64,000 nucleotides of DNA from Methylobacterium tardum (GCF_023546765.1 NZ_CP097484.1:4843501-4907500); one strand, 5' to 3'. Positions 18,400-27,903 are shown, numbered from the stretch's first letter. The notes: generated from the letters alone by a model not told the origin. Numbers and translations: made by a program.

Positions 18400-18558
18400 T
18401 TAGGACGCCAGCGTGAGGTCTGCTCCCGCGAAGCCAAGCCCGGCGAGGAACAGGCTGCCACCCATCACCTCAAGGATGGCGCGGTAGCGCGGAGACCACA
18501 GGGATCCGGCTGCCATGCTGACGCCTGCCAAGACACAGAACACGCCCAGCGCCATCAT
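18400..18558 (-). CDS. small two-helix membrane protein, intact paralogue of the 2740-2897 relic
   Basis: A 52-residue protein made of two hydrophobic helices (MMALGVFCVLAGVSMAAGS and a Gly-rich second helix) joined by WSPRYRAILE. The start is ATG 18558, with GGAGG six bases upstream. It shares layout and several positions (VFC-L-G----GS, Gly-rich second helix) with the frameshifted relic at 2740-2897, which supports both being a genuine small-protein family. The function is unknown. Confidence 0.6.
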   Translation of the reverse strand: MMALGVFCVLAGVSMAAGSLWSPRYRAILEVMGGSLFLAGLGFAGADLTLAS

Positions 18559-18768
18559 GATGGCCTCCGTATCAATCAGTGACACGGAGGCTACGGATGG
18601 AGCGCTGAGCGGTTCCAGGGCGCGGACGCTGTCGACAGCTTTATCAGCCTGCCGTTCACGCGTGCCGCTCGCGCATCCGGTGCGCGGAAGCTGAACCCGA
18701 GTTGTCCCGCTGCTAGCCGCAGCGTTGCCCCGGTCGATTCGGCGATGTTTTGAAGTCAAGCTGAGTGA

Positions 18769-18845
18769 TGGCGCGCCCGAAAGGATTCGAACCTCTGACC
18801 CCCAGATTCGTAGTCTGGTGCTCTATCCAGCTGAGCTACGGGCGC
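18769..18845 (-). tRNA. tRNA-Arg (anticodon ACG)
   Basis: A full cloverleaf on the minus strand. The 7-bp acceptor GCGCCCG/CGGGCGC, the D-arm GCTCAGCTGGATAGAGC, the anticodon loop with ACG between CCAGA and TCTGG, the T-arm GGTTCGAATCC, discriminator G and encoded CCA are all present. Confidence 0.95.
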
Positions 18846-19031
18846 CTGACACGGCGGCGGGGTCTTGGCCCGCCGGTGTGAGGGGGCTTCTAGAGGCTCG
18901 GATCGGGCTTGGCAAGACACCTCGTTACATCACAGCGTATGACCCGCACGGTATGGGGCCTCACCCCACTCGGTCGATGCGGAAACGTCACCGCCCATCC
19001 GCCGCGACCGCAGACCGGCCGACCGATCCGG

Positions 19032-19784
19032 CTAGGGTGTCCGCGCGCTCGCCCGCACCCGCTCCTCCGCGGCCCGGATCGCCTCCGGCGTGCCGACATG
19101 CAGCCATTGGCCGTCGAGGCGCAGGCCGAACAGCCGGCCGGCCTCGATCGCCCGGTCGAACAGGAGGTTGAGCGAGAAGGCGCCCTCCGGCGTGTCGGCG
19201 AACAGGCTCGGGCTCAGGATCGCCACCCCGGCGTAGATGAAGGGGGCGACCTCGCGCTCCCCGCGGCGCTCCAGGCGTCCATCCGGCTCCATCACGAAGT
19301 CGCCGGCGCCCTCGTAGCCGAGGCTGGTGGCGGTGGGGGCCACCAGCAGCAGGCAGTCCATGCGGTGCGCGTCCCAGCGGCCGATCAGCCGGCTCAGGTT
19401 GGAGGCCGGTCCTTCGAGCCAGAACGAGTCCGAGTTCAGCACCACAAAGGGCTCCGCGCCCAGAAGCGGCAGCGCCTTGCGGATGCCCCCGCCGGTCTCC
19501 AGAAGCGCCGCGCGCTCGTCCGACACGATCGTGGCCGGCCCCCGGCCCGACTCTTCCGCCCGCCGGGCGAGATGGCCCTCGATCAGGTCGGCGAGATAGT
19601 GGACGTTGACCACGGCCGTGCCGATCCCGGCCTCCGCGACCCGGTCCAGGGCGTGGTCGAGGAGCGCCTTGCCGGCGACCTCCACCAGCGGCTTGGGCAC
19701 CGTGGCAGTCACCGGACGCATGCGCTTGCCCAGGCCGGCGGCCAGGACGAAGGCGCGGCTGACGGCTGGCTTGAGCTCGCTCAT
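19032..19784 (-). CDS. murU: N-acetylmuramate-1-phosphate uridylyltransferase (MurU-like)
   Basis: A 250-residue nucleotidyltransferase. The nucleotide-binding signature is LAAGLGKRMRPVT (about 14-26), followed by PKPLVEVAGK, and NSDSFW carries the metal-binding Asp. MurU makes UDP-MurNAc from MurNAc-1-phosphate in the peptidoglycan recycling route that bypasses de novo synthesis. The assignment to MurU rather than a hexose-1-phosphate transferase rests on the gene immediately upstream in the same direction, the AmgK-like MurNAc/GlcNAc kinase that makes its substrate, only 19 bases away. ATG 19784 is the start. Confidence 0.8.
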   Translation of the reverse strand: MSELKPAVSRAFVLAAGLGKRMRPVTATVPKPLVEVAGKALLDHALDRVAEAGIGTAVVNVHYLADLIEGHLARRAEESGRGPATIVSDERAALLETGGGIRKALPLLGAEPFVVLNSDSFWLEGPASNLSRLIGRWDAHRMDCLLLVAPTATSLGYEGAGDFVMEPDGRLERRGEREVAPFIYAGVAILSPSLFADTPEGAFSLNLLFDRAIEAGRLFGLRLDGQWLHVGTPEAIRAAEERVRASARTP

Positions 19785-19803
19785 GCGATCGAAGGTCCGG
19801 TGG

Positions 19804-21394
19804 TCAGGATTCGGGGGCGGGGCTGACGAGGCCCGGCAAATGCGCCGCGTGCCAGTCGCGCAGCCCGGCGAGCGCGGGATGGGCGAGGTTGCGGGCGAGG
19901 TAGCCCTCGATCCGCGGCAGGTGGGCCAGATAGCCGGGCTTGCCGTCGCGCCGGTCGAGCCGCGCGAAGATGCCGAGGATCTTGGTGGCCCGCTGCGCGG
20001 CGAGCAGCGCGTAGGCCGTGGCGAAGGCGCCGACGTCGAAGGCCGGATCCCGCCCGCGGCGCTCGCGAGCGTAGAGCCCGAGCAGCCGCAGCTCGAACTC
20101 GGCGGAGGTGTCGACGCGGGCATCCTGCAGCAGCGAGGCGACGTCGTAGGCCGGATGACCCATCACGGCGTCCTGGAAGTCGATCAGGCCGACCCGCTCC
20201 AGCCCGTCGCGCTCGGGCAGCCAGATCAGGTTGGGCGAGTGGTAGTCCCGCAGCGTCCAGGTCGGCCGGTCCGGGACCGCGCCCTGAAGGGCCGCCCGCC
20301 ACAGGTCGACGAAGTCCGACCGCGCCTCGGCCGACAGCGTGGCATCCCGGATCGCGGGCGCGTACCAGTCGGGCATCAGTTCGGCCTCGAACAGCAGCGC
20401 CTCCGTGTCGTAGGGCGGCAGCACGTGCTCGATCCCGTCCGCCACCGGCAGGACCGGGGGCAGCGGCGTCGCGTGGAGCTTGGCGAGCAGCCGCACCGCC
20501 TCGGCGTAGCGCTCGGGCCGCGGCGCGCCGGCCTCGATCACCGGCTCGCTGCCGAGATCCTCCAGGATCAGCAGCCCCTCGGCGAGGTCCTCGCCGTAGA
20601 TCTTCGGCGCCGAGAAGCCGAGCGCCCGCAGGCCCCGGTCGAGGGCCACGAAGGCGTGGACGCTCTCGGCCAGATGCACGATCGCGCTGTAGGGCTTGCC
20701 GTCGCGCACCGGCGGCCCGTCGGGCCGGGGCGGGGCGATCATCAGCACGGCGCTGGTGCCGTCGGGCTTGGTCAGGCGCTCGTAGGCGCGGGACGAGGCG
20801 TCGCCCTGCATCAGCGTGCGCTCGGCCACATCCCAGCCGCTGCGGTCGAGGAGCCGGCGCACCGCCCGGGCCCGGTCGAGGCGGGCCCGCATCCCGCCGG
20901 TGCCGTCGATCCGGGCGAGCCGCGCCTCGGGGCCGAACTCCGCCCGCAGGGACAGGTCGACGGTCAGCACCGGGGCGTCGCGGGGCGGCAGCCGGTCGGG
21001 CCATTCGACAAGCGTGATCGCATCCTCGGCCATCTCGTCCGAAGCCGAGCTCGACCAATTCATCGGGGTCGCGCAGCCGGTAGAGGTCGGCGTGGATGAT
21101 CGCGCGGCCGTCCCGGGCCGTGTAGGGCTGAATGAGCGTGAAGGTCGGGCTCGGCACCTCGAGGCGCGGATCGCCGGCGAGTTCGCGGATCACCGCGCGG
21201 GCGAGCGTCGTCTTGCCGCCGCCGAGACCGCCCGACAGGGCCACGACGTCGCCCGGACACAGGAACTCGGAGAGGAACAGGCCGAGATCCTCGGTCGCCG
21301 TCTCTTCCGGAAGCACGAACTCCCACGGGGCCGGCGGCGCGGACGCGCCCGCCCCCTCGTCGGCCCTCTGACCGTCCCGATCGTCTCCGTCCAA
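19804..21394 (-). CDS. TsaE-AmgK fusion, interrupted by an apparent one-base frameshift
   Basis: The N-terminal part (21394 down to about 21044) is TsaE, the ATPase of the tRNA t6A37 complex: P-loop GGLGGGKTTLARA and SPTFTLIQPY, then HADLYRLRDPDELVELG. The frame then breaks near 21042-21044. Its natural continuation (SDEMAEDAITLVEWPDRLPP) lies in the next frame and leads into an AmgK-type sugar kinase with TLRDYHSPNLIWL (catalytic Asp) and GLIDFQDAVMGHPAYD (metal site). Removing one base restores a single 530-residue protein, a TsaE/phosphotransferase fusion known in this lineage. The start is TTG 21394, with GGAGG six bases upstream. TsaE is normally essential, so a sequence error is suspected. 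Without correction the downstream ORF starts at 21063. Confidence 0.75.
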
Positions 21395-21522
21395 AGCCCG
21401 CCTCCGAGACCAGAGGGCGCATGGTCCGGAAACACGCCACGGATGCAAGCGTTTCCGGCCGCGGTTGTGCGCTTCCCGCCGGCCCGGTGCATCGAAACCA
21501 CGCTCGCAGCGCCGCGAAAAGA

Positions 21523-23439
21523 TCAGCTGCGCCGGAGATCGCCGTCATCGCGGGAGATGCCGTGCGCCTTGATGCGCGAGGCGAGCGTCGTCGGGCGCAG
21601 GCCGAGCAGCGCGGCCGCGCCTCCGGGCCCGGAGATCCGGCCGCCCGTCAGCGCCAGGGCTGCGACGATCTCGGCGCGGTCGCGGGCGCGGCGCTCGGCC
21701 TCGGTGGCCGGCCGTCCATCGGGTGCGGCGACCGGCAACCGGACCGGATCGGGCGTCCGGGCTGGCTCGCCGTCGGGCAGATCGAGGCGGAGCCGCCCCC
21801 TGGCACTGAGGATTGCCGCCCGCTCGATCACGTTCTCCAGCTCGCGGACATTCCCCGGCCAAGCGTAGCGGCAGAGGCGCCGGACATCGCCCTCCGAGAG
21901 CCGCGGCTCCGGGATGTTGAGGCGGCGCGCCGCCGCCGTGAGCAGATGCTGGGCGATCGGAGGGATGTCCTCGGGACGCTCGCGCAGGGGCCGCGCCTGG
22001 ATCGGGAAGACATTGAGGCGGAAGTAGAGGTCGTCGCGGAAGCGCCCGCTCGCCACCTCGGCGCGCAGGTCGCGATTGGTGGCGGCCACCACCCGCACGT
22101 CGACCGCACGGGTGCGCGCCTCGCCGACCCGCTCGAAGGAGCGCTCCTGCAGCACGCGCAGCAGCTTGCCCTGCAGGTCCAGGGGAATCTCGCCGACTTC
22201 GTCGAGGAACAGTGTGCCGCCATCGGCGAGCTCGAACCGGCCGACACGGTCGCGGAGTGCGCCCGTGAAGCTGCCCTTGGCGTGGCCGAAGAATTCGCTC
22301 TCGAACAGGTCGCGCGGAATCGCCGCGCAGTTCACGCGGATCATCGGGCGGGCGCTGCGGCGGCTCGCCTCGTGGATCGCGCGGGCGATCAGCTCCTTCC
22401 CGGTGCCGGACTCGCCGGTGATCAGCACGGTGGCGTCGGTACCGGCCACCAGCTCGATCTGCCTGAGCGTCGCCGCGATGGCCGGCGAGCGGCCGATGAT
22501 GCCCTGGTGATGGCGCTCGGCCCGGATTTCCTCCTTCAGATACGCGTTCTCCAGCTCCAGGCGCTGCCGCAGCGTGTCGACCTCGGCGAGCGCGCTCTTC
22601 AGCCGGCGCTCGTCCTCCCGCCGCTGGCTGACGTCGCGGAACACGATCACGGCACCCAGCAGGCGGCCGCGGTCGCGGATCGGCGTCGAGGTGTACTCGA
22701 CGGGAAAGGACGTTCCGTCCGCCCGCCAGAAGACCTCGTGATCGACCTGACGCACAGCGCCGTCCCGGAAGGCCGCGTAGATCGGGCAGTCCCGGTGCGG
22801 ATAGGTGCTGCCGTCCGGGTGCGTGTGGTGCACGGCGGCGTGCATGTCCTTGCCGACGAGGTCGGCGGCCGCCCAGCCGAGCATCCGCTCGGCGGCCGGG
22901 TTGACGAAGGTGGTCACGCCCTCGGCGTTGACGCCGTAGATCCCCTCCCCGGCTGCCCGAAGGATCAACTGGTTGCCGTGCTCGATATCGCGGAAGATCC
23001 GCTCCATGCGCTGCCACTCGGAAAGACCCGCGCGCATGTAGGCCTCGGCCTCGCCGTCGACCTGCCGGCGATGGACAGTGTCGGGATCTGCGAGAGTCAC
23101 GAGGAGGAGCGTCGGCCCGCCCGGAAGCGGGAAGGCCGCCGTCTCGACCCGCAGGTCGCGGCCCGCGGCGTCGCGCGGCGCGAGCGCGCGCGTCCACCAA
23201 TGCCCTTTCGCCAGGACGGCCTGGGTGAAGACCGTGAGGGCGGCGAGTTGCCCGGGATAGAGCGCGCTGGCCCGCGCGCCACGCAATGTCTGACGCGGAT
23301 GGCCGAGCAGCCGTACCGCCGCCGGATTGGCGTCCGCGATCCGGTCCTCCTCCGGCGCAAGGACCAGCATCGGATCCGGGCTGGCCTCGAAGATGGGGCC
23401 GAATGGGCACGGCTCGCTGGGCTCACGAGATCTCGTCAT
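21523..23439 (-). CDS. sigma-54-dependent PAS/AAA+/Fis activator, divergent from cyanase
   Basis: A 638-residue enhancer-binding protein. The N-terminal PAS domain (about 15-120) and a second PAS (about 160-290, [10 protein letters not shown]) lead to the AAA+ domain. There the Walker A is [16 protein letters not shown], the sigma-54 contact loop is GSFTGA, Walker B is [12 protein letters not shown], and [11 protein letters not shown] follows. A Fis-type helix-turn-helix ends the protein ([18 protein letters not shown]). ATG 23439 is chosen because the PAS domain starts just after it; the reading to 23610 crosses the operator region. It is divergent from cynS, with three palindromes and a sigma-54 promoter between them, so it probably activates cynS. 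The PAS ligand is unknown. Confidence 0.88.
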   Translation of the reverse strand: MTRSREPSEPCPFGPIFEASPDPMLVLAPEEDRIADANPAAVRLLGHPRQTLRGARASALYPGQLAALTVFTQAVLAKGHWWTRALAPRDAAGRDLRVETAAFPLPGGPTLLLVTLADPDTVHRRQVDGEAEAYMRAGLSEWQRMERIFRDIEHGNQLILRAAGEGIYGVNAEGVTTFVNPAAERMLGWAAADLVGKDMHAAVHHTHPDGSTYPHRDCPIYAAFRDGAVRQVDHEVFWRADGTSFPVEYTSTPIRDRGRLLGAVIVFRDVSQRREDERRLKSALAEVDTLRQRLELENAYLKEEIRAERHHQGIIGRSPAIAATLRQIELVAGTDATVLITGESGTGKELIARAIHEASRRSARPMIRVNCAAIPRDLFESEFFGHAKGSFTGALRDRVGRFELADGGTLFLDEVGEIPLDLQGKLLRVLQERSFERVGEARTRAVDVRVVAATNRDLRAEVASGRFRDDLYFRLNVFPIQARPLRERPEDIPPIAQHLLTAAARRLNIPEPRLSEGDVRRLCRYAWPGNVRELENVIERAAILSARGRLRLDLPDGEPARTPDPVRLPVAAPDGRPATEAERRARDRAEIVAALALTGGRISGPGGAAALLGLRPTTLASRIKAHGISRDDGDLRRS

Positions 23440-23474
23440 CCGTTGACGATATCTCGTTTCCGACGAGATGTCGT
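23425..23474. promoter_or_regulatory. three 12-bp palindromes, probable enhancer sites for the sigma-54 activator
   Basis: ACGAGATCTCGT (23425-23436, perfect palindrome), ACGATATCTCGT (23446-23457) and ACGAGATGTCGT (23463-23474) share the form ACGA-AT-TCGT. Their centres are 21 and 17 bp apart. They lie about 80-116 bp upstream of the -12 element of the cynS promoter, a usual distance for enhancer-binding proteins. The first overlaps codons 2-5 of the activator gene, so autoregulation is possible. Confidence 0.7.
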
Positions 23475-23533
23475 GAATGTACGCGGCGCAGCCAACATTC
23501 TGTAACGTCGCATGTTTTCGTGCAGGCACTGCC

Positions 23534-23548
23534 TGGCACACCGTTTGC
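23534..23548 (+). promoter_or_regulatory. sigma-54 (-24/-12) promoter upstream of cynS
   Basis: TGGCAC at 23534-23539, five spacer bases, then TTGC at 23545-23548 is an exact match to the sigma-54 consensus. It points toward cynS, about 205 bases downstream, giving a long leader. The divergent sigma-54 activator and the three palindromes upstream support it. Confidence 0.78.
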
Positions 23549-23687
23549 CGAAGATCATGCGACCGCCGTCGGTCGTCGCAGTGCCAGGAGAGGCGCCGCG
23601 TCGATCTCAAGGCGGGCAGCCTTCCGTGCTCGGGCGCGGCCGTTTCCCCTCACCGGGCGCGGTCCGGGTGCGCACCCCTCGGGGGTG

Positions 23688-23720
23688 GGGTGAGACCGCG
23701 ACGTGTCCGCGGTCTCACCC
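23688..23720. promoter_or_regulatory. 13-bp perfect inverted repeat in the cynS leader
   Basis: GGGTGAGACCGCG (23688-23700) is followed by seven bases and its exact complement (23708-23720), ending 33 bases before the cynS start. No T-run follows, so it is not a standard terminator. It could be an mRNA stability or attenuation hairpin, or a DNA operator. Confidence 0.6.
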
Positions 23721-23753
23721 GAGCCAAACCGACGGTCGACCTGGGAGCGGACG

Positions 23754-24242
23754 ATGAAGCGCGAGGACCTCACCGAGAAGCTGCTCGACATCAAGCGCGA
23801 GAAGGGCTGGAGCTGGAAGCATATCCATGAGGAGATCGGCGGCCTGTCGCCGTTCCTGATCACCGCGGCCTGCATGGGCCAGATGAAACTGCCGAAGGCT
23901 CAGGCCAAGCGGGCGGCCGAGCTGTTCGGCCTGACGGTCGCCGAGGAGCGCATGCTCAACGAGCCGCCCTACCGGGGCTCGATCCCGTCGATGCCGCCCA
24001 CCGATCCGCTGATCTACCGGTTCTACGAACTGGTGATGGTCTACGGCACGACCTTCAAGGAGCTGATCCAGGAGGAGTTCGGCGACGGCATCATGTCGGC
24101 GATCGACTTCAACATGGACATGGCCCGCGAGGCCAACAACAAGGGCGACCGCGTGCGGCTCACCATGTCGGGCAAGTTCCTGCCGTACAAGTATTACGGC
24201 AACGACGACGACACGCCGGAATACGGGTTCAAGGAGGGGTGA
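23754..24242 (+). CDS. cynS: cyanase (cyanate hydratase)
   Basis: A 162-residue protein that converts cyanate and bicarbonate to ammonia and carbon dioxide, detoxifying cyanate and supplying nitrogen. The N-terminal helical domain (KREDLTEKLLDIKREKGWSW) resembles an HTH fold. The C-terminal domain carries the catalytic Arg and Glu in YRFYELVMVYG and Ser in GIMSAIDFNM. Length and order match the family. ATG 23754 has GGGAG about six bases upstream. No carbonic anhydrase or cyanate transporter gene is adjacent. It is probably expressed from the sigma-54 promoter at 23534 under the divergent activator. Confidence 0.95.
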   Translation: MKREDLTEKLLDIKREKGWSWKHIHEEIGGLSPFLITAACMGQMKLPKAQAKRAAELFGLTVAEERMLNEPPYRGSIPSMPPTDPLIYRFYELVMVYGTTFKELIQEEFGDGIMSAIDFNMDMAREANNKGDRVRLTMSGKFLPYKYYGNDDDTPEYGFKEG

Positions 24243-24277
24243 GCGGTCCGGGGGTTTTCAAGATCGTCTGAACAGCG

Positions 24278-24391
24278 TGTCGTCCCGGGACCGCGCAGCG
24301 GAGCCCGGGACCCAAAGCCGCCGACATGCCGGATCCTGGCAGAACCGCGGCTCTGGAGTCCGGGCTCGCCTTCGGCGCCCCGGCATGACGG
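24278..24391. repeat. dispersed intergenic repeat A, copy 2
   Basis: The same element type as 12107-12249. It opens GTCGTCCCGGGACCGCG with the CAGCGGAGCCCGGGA core and closes CTCGCCTTCGGCGCCCCG then CATGACGG. It lies between the convergent ends of cynS and the RND gene. Confidence 0.68.
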
Positions 24392-24414
24392 TGCCCGCTC
24401 CGCTTGCCTGATCG

Positions 24415-27400
24415 TCAAGCGGCCGGCTGCGCGCCCGGCTCCAGGTAATCCTGCACCGGCTGGGCCGGGCCGCCCCGCATCAGCACGTAGAGGAACGGCA
24501 CCAGAAGCAGCGTCGCCGGCGTCGCGAAGGCGATGCCGCCCATGACGGCGCGGGCGAGCGCGGCGTTCTGCTCGCCGCCCTCGCCGGTGCCCAGCGCCAT
24601 CGGGATCAACCCCAGGAACATCGCCGAGGCGGTCATCAGCACCGGCCGCAGACGGGTCTCGCCCGCGGTGATCGCCGCCTCCAGGGCGCTGCAGCCGGTT
24701 TCCTCCCGGTGCTCCTTGGCGAAGGTGACGAGCAGGATCGAGTTCGCCGAGGCGATGCCCACCGACATGATCGCCCCGAAGATCGACGGGATCGAGAACG
24801 TGGTCCCGGTGATGAACAGCGCGAAGGTGATGCCGCAGAAGGCCATCGGCAGGGCCGCGATCACCACGAAGGGGTCGCCCCAGCTCTGGTAGTTCACCGC
24901 CATCAGCAGGTAGACGGCGATCAGCGCGATGGCGAGGCCGACCTCCAGGCGGAAGAAGGCCGAGCGCATGTTCTCGATCTGCCCGCGCACCGTGATCTTG
25001 TCGGGCGCCTCCAGGTTCTTCTGCTCGTCCTGGACGATCGCGTCGATGTTGCGGGCCACCGCGCCGAGATCCCGGTCCTGGACCGAGGCGAAGATGTCGA
25101 AGGTCGGCTGGATGTTGACGTGGCTGATCATGGTCTGCGTCGGCACCCGGCGGATGTCGGCGAGGCTGGAGAGCAGCGTCAGCACGCCCGGACCGGAGCC
25201 GGTGGTCGCGGAGCGCACGAACATCGGCGTGTTGCGCAGGTCGGTGAGCGAGCTGTTGCGGTATTCGGGCGTCTGCACCCAGAGCTGGTAGGGAATGCCG
25301 GTCTTCGGATCGGGCCAGAAGTTCGGCGTCACCTGGTAGCTGCCCGACAGCGAGATGTTCATGTTCTGCGCCACCTGCTGCTCGGTCAGCCCGAGTTCGG
25401 AGGCGAGGCGCCGGTCGACGTCGACGTAGAATTGCGGCTCGTTGACGATCTGCTGCAGGTGCACATCGACGAGGCCCTTGGTGTGCTTCAGCCGCTGCAC
25501 GATGCGCTGAGCGACCTCCAGATCCTTCTCCTTGTGGCGGCCGGAGACCTGCACGTCGATCGGGGTGATCACGCCGAAATTCAGGATCTGGGTGATCATG
25601 TCGGCGGGCTGGAAATAGACGACCACGTCGGGGAAGCGCTTCATCAGCACCGCGCGCAGGCGCTTCTGATAGCCGGCCACCGGGTGGTGCCCCTCCTTGA
25701 GGCTGATCAGCATCTGGCCGTCGTTGTAGGAGACGAACGAACCGTCCGAGAACGCGAAATTGTAGTTGTTCGACGGCAGGCCGATGTTCTGGAGGATCTG
25801 GTCAACCTCGTCCGGCGGGATCACCTCGCGGACCGTGTCCTCGATCTCGGCGAAGACCTGCCGGGCGGTCTCGATGCGCATGCCGGTGCGGGTGCGCAGA
25901 TGCATGGTCATCTGGCTCGCCTCGATCTGCGGGAAGTAGTCCTGGCCGACGAACACGAACAGCACCCCGGTCAGGCCGAGCACGCCGCCGACCGCGCCCA
26001 GGGTGACGATCCGGTGGCGCAGCACCGCGTGGAGCAGGCCGACATAGCCGCGGTGGAACCGCGCGAAGCCGCGCTCGAAGTGGCCATGGATCCAGCCGGC
26101 AAGCCGCATCACGGGGGCGCCGACGAGACCGACGGCCCGGGCGATCCGGCCCCGGCGGGGAGCCTCGTGCGCGGCCCGATTCTTGGCGTGCTTCTGCCGG
26201 TATTCCGGCGCCACGATCACGTCGATCAGCAGCGGCACCAGGGTGCGCGACAGCAGGTAGGAGGTCAGCATCGCGAACACGACCGCGAGCGCCTGCGGGG
26301 TGAACAGGTACTTTGGCGTGTCGGTCAGCGCGAACACCGCCGTGAAGGCGGCGCAGATCGCCAGCGTCGAGATCAGGGCCGGCTTGGCGATTCCGGCGGC
26401 GCCGTGGACCACGCTTTCGCGGAACTCCTCGCCCTCCTCGAACAGCCGGTAGGTGTTCTCGATCGCCACCGTGGCGTCGTCCACCAGGATGCCGACCGCG
26501 AGCGCGAGGCCACCGAGCGTCATGACGTTGATGGTCTGGCCCAGGGCCGCCAGCACCGCGAGCGAGGTCATCACGCAGAGCGGGATCGAGATCAGCACGA
26601 TGATCGCCGAGCGCCAGGAGCCGAGGAACAGCAGGATCGCGAGCCCCGTGAGCGCCGCCGCGGTGAGCGCCTCGTGCAGCACGCCCTCGATGGCGTTCGA
26701 GACGAAGACCGATTGATCGAACAGCTGCTTGATCGACAGGCCGTCGGGCGCCGCCGCGCGGATCGTCGGCATCGCCGCCTTGACGTTGTTGACGACGTTG
26801 AGGGTCGAGGCGGTGCCGTTCTTGATGATCTGCATCAGCACGGCCTGCCGGCCGTCGGCGCTGACCACGTTGACCTGCGGCGGGCCGCCGTCGCGGACAT
26901 AGGCGACGTCCCGGATCAGCACGGGCTGCCCGGCGACCACCTTGATCGGCGCGGTGTTGAGCGTCTCGATCGACGGCGGGGTGGCGTTGAGCTGGACGGG
27001 ATATTGCTGCTCGCCGATCTTGGTGAGACCGGACGGCACCGTCAGGTTCTGGGCCGTCATGGCGTTGGTGACGTCGAGCGGCGTCAGGCCGAGCGCCTGC
27101 AGGGCGTTGAGATCGAGATCGACCATGATCTGCCGGGGGGCGCCGCCGAACGGGGATGGCAGGGTCGAGCCCGGGACCTGCGCGAGCGTCTGGCGGATCC
27201 GGTACTGGGCGTAATCGTAGACCTCGTTGAGGCTCTGCTTGGCCGAGGTCAGGGCGAGCTGGATCACCGGCACCGACGAGGCCGAATAGCGCACGATCAC
27301 CGGCGGCTGCGTGCCGGTGGGCATCACCGCGCGGATCGAGTTGGTGGACGACACGACCTGCGCGATGGCGAGGTCGATGCTGACCGAGGGGTCGAAGTAG

Positions 27401-27681
27401 ATCCGCTGGACCGCCGTGCCCTGGAGCGTCGCCGATTCCATGCGGCGGATGTTGTTCACGTTGTTGGAGATGCCGTACTCGGCATAGGTGGTGATGCGCT
27501 GTTCCATCTCCGGCGCGGACAGGCCGGTATAGGTCCAGACCACCACGACGACCGGGATATCGACGACCGGCAGCACGTCCTTGGGCGTGACGAGGATCGC
27601 CCCGACGCCGCCGAGCATCATCAGCACCGCGAGCACGTAGGTCGTGATCCGGAACTTGAGGGCGTAGAGGACGAGGCCCAT
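24415..27681 (-). CDS. RND-family efflux pump, inner-membrane transporter
   Basis: A 1088-residue proton-driven transporter with two repeated halves, each with a first helix, a large periplasmic loop and five more helices. The helix-4 segment GGLALAVGILVDDATVAIENTYR carries the paired Asp of the proton relay, near residue 405. The second half has the equivalent GIASANSILLVTF. It fits the AcrB/MdtB-like group. No membrane fusion protein or outer-membrane channel lies on either side, so it is an orphan transporter that must borrow partners. ATG 27681 starts directly before the first helix. Confidence 0.88.
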   Translation of the reverse strand: MGLVLYALKFRITTYVLAVLMMLGGVGAILVTPKDVLPVVDIPVVVVVWTYTGLSAPEMEQRITTYAEYGISNNVNNIRRMESATLQGTAVQRIYFDPSVSIDLAIAQVVSSTNSIRAVMPTGTQPPVIVRYSASSVPVIQLALTSAKQSLNEVYDYAQYRIRQTLAQVPGSTLPSPFGGAPRQIMVDLDLNALQALGLTPLDVTNAMTAQNLTVPSGLTKIGEQQYPVQLNATPPSIETLNTAPIKVVAGQPVLIRDVAYVRDGGPPQVNVVSADGRQAVLMQIIKNGTASTLNVVNNVKAAMPTIRAAAPDGLSIKQLFDQSVFVSNAIEGVLHEALTAAALTGLAILLFLGSWRSAIIVLISIPLCVMTSLAVLAALGQTINVMTLGGLALAVGILVDDATVAIENTYRLFEEGEEFRESVVHGAAGIAKPALISTLAICAAFTAVFALTDTPKYLFTPQALAVVFAMLTSYLLSRTLVPLLIDVIVAPEYRQKHAKNRAAHEAPRRGRIARAVGLVGAPVMRLAGWIHGHFERGFARFHRGYVGLLHAVLRHRIVTLGAVGGVLGLTGVLFVFVGQDYFPQIEASQMTMHLRTRTGMRIETARQVFAEIEDTVREVIPPDEVDQILQNIGLPSNNYNFAFSDGSFVSYNDGQMLISLKEGHHPVAGYQKRLRAVLMKRFPDVVVYFQPADMITQILNFGVITPIDVQVSGRHKEKDLEVAQRIVQRLKHTKGLVDVHLQQIVNEPQFYVDVDRRLASELGLTEQQVAQNMNISLSGSYQVTPNFWPDPKTGIPYQLWVQTPEYRNSSLTDLRNTPMFVRSATTGSGPGVLTLLSSLADIRRVPTQTMISHVNIQPTFDIFASVQDRDLGAVARNIDAIVQDEQKNLEAPDKITVRGQIENMRSAFFRLEVGLAIALIAVYLLMAVNYQSWGDPFVVIAALPMAFCGITFALFITGTTFSIPSIFGAIMSVGIASANSILLVTFAKEHREETGCSALEAAITAGETRLRPVLMTASAMFLGLIPMALGTGEGGEQNAALARAVMGGIAFATPATLLLVPFLYVLMRGGPAQPVQDYLEPGAQPAA

Positions 27682-27870
27682 GCGGTCTCCGCCGGCCGGC
27701 GGCGGGCCGGCAACTCCGCGTTGTGTACCGGCACACCGGACACCCAGTATGTTTCGGTATCACGTCCAGGGAGGCAAGGGGCGGGCCGCGTCGCCGCAGG
27801 GTCGTGGCCGTTTCCGCCGCCGAGGCGGGGCCATGCGGTCTGCGCCGGCGCTCGGGACAGAGCCGGCATG

Positions 27871-27903
27871 AAAAAGGGCGCGCGCCGGTTCCGGCGCGCG
27901 CCC
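27871..27903 (-). terminator. rho-independent terminator of the beta-barrel gene
   Basis: Read on the minus strand, GGGCGCGCGCCGG pairs with CCGGCGCGCGCCC across a short loop and is followed by TTTTT. It lies about 50 bases after the stop of the gene at 27955-28803. Confidence 0.85.

Noticed and set aside
19781-21063. Continuation of the TsaE frame to 19781 (555-codon ORF) as a single protein
   Set aside because: After about 21044 the sequence is Arg/Pro-rich and out of frame; the kinase motifs are in the other frame.
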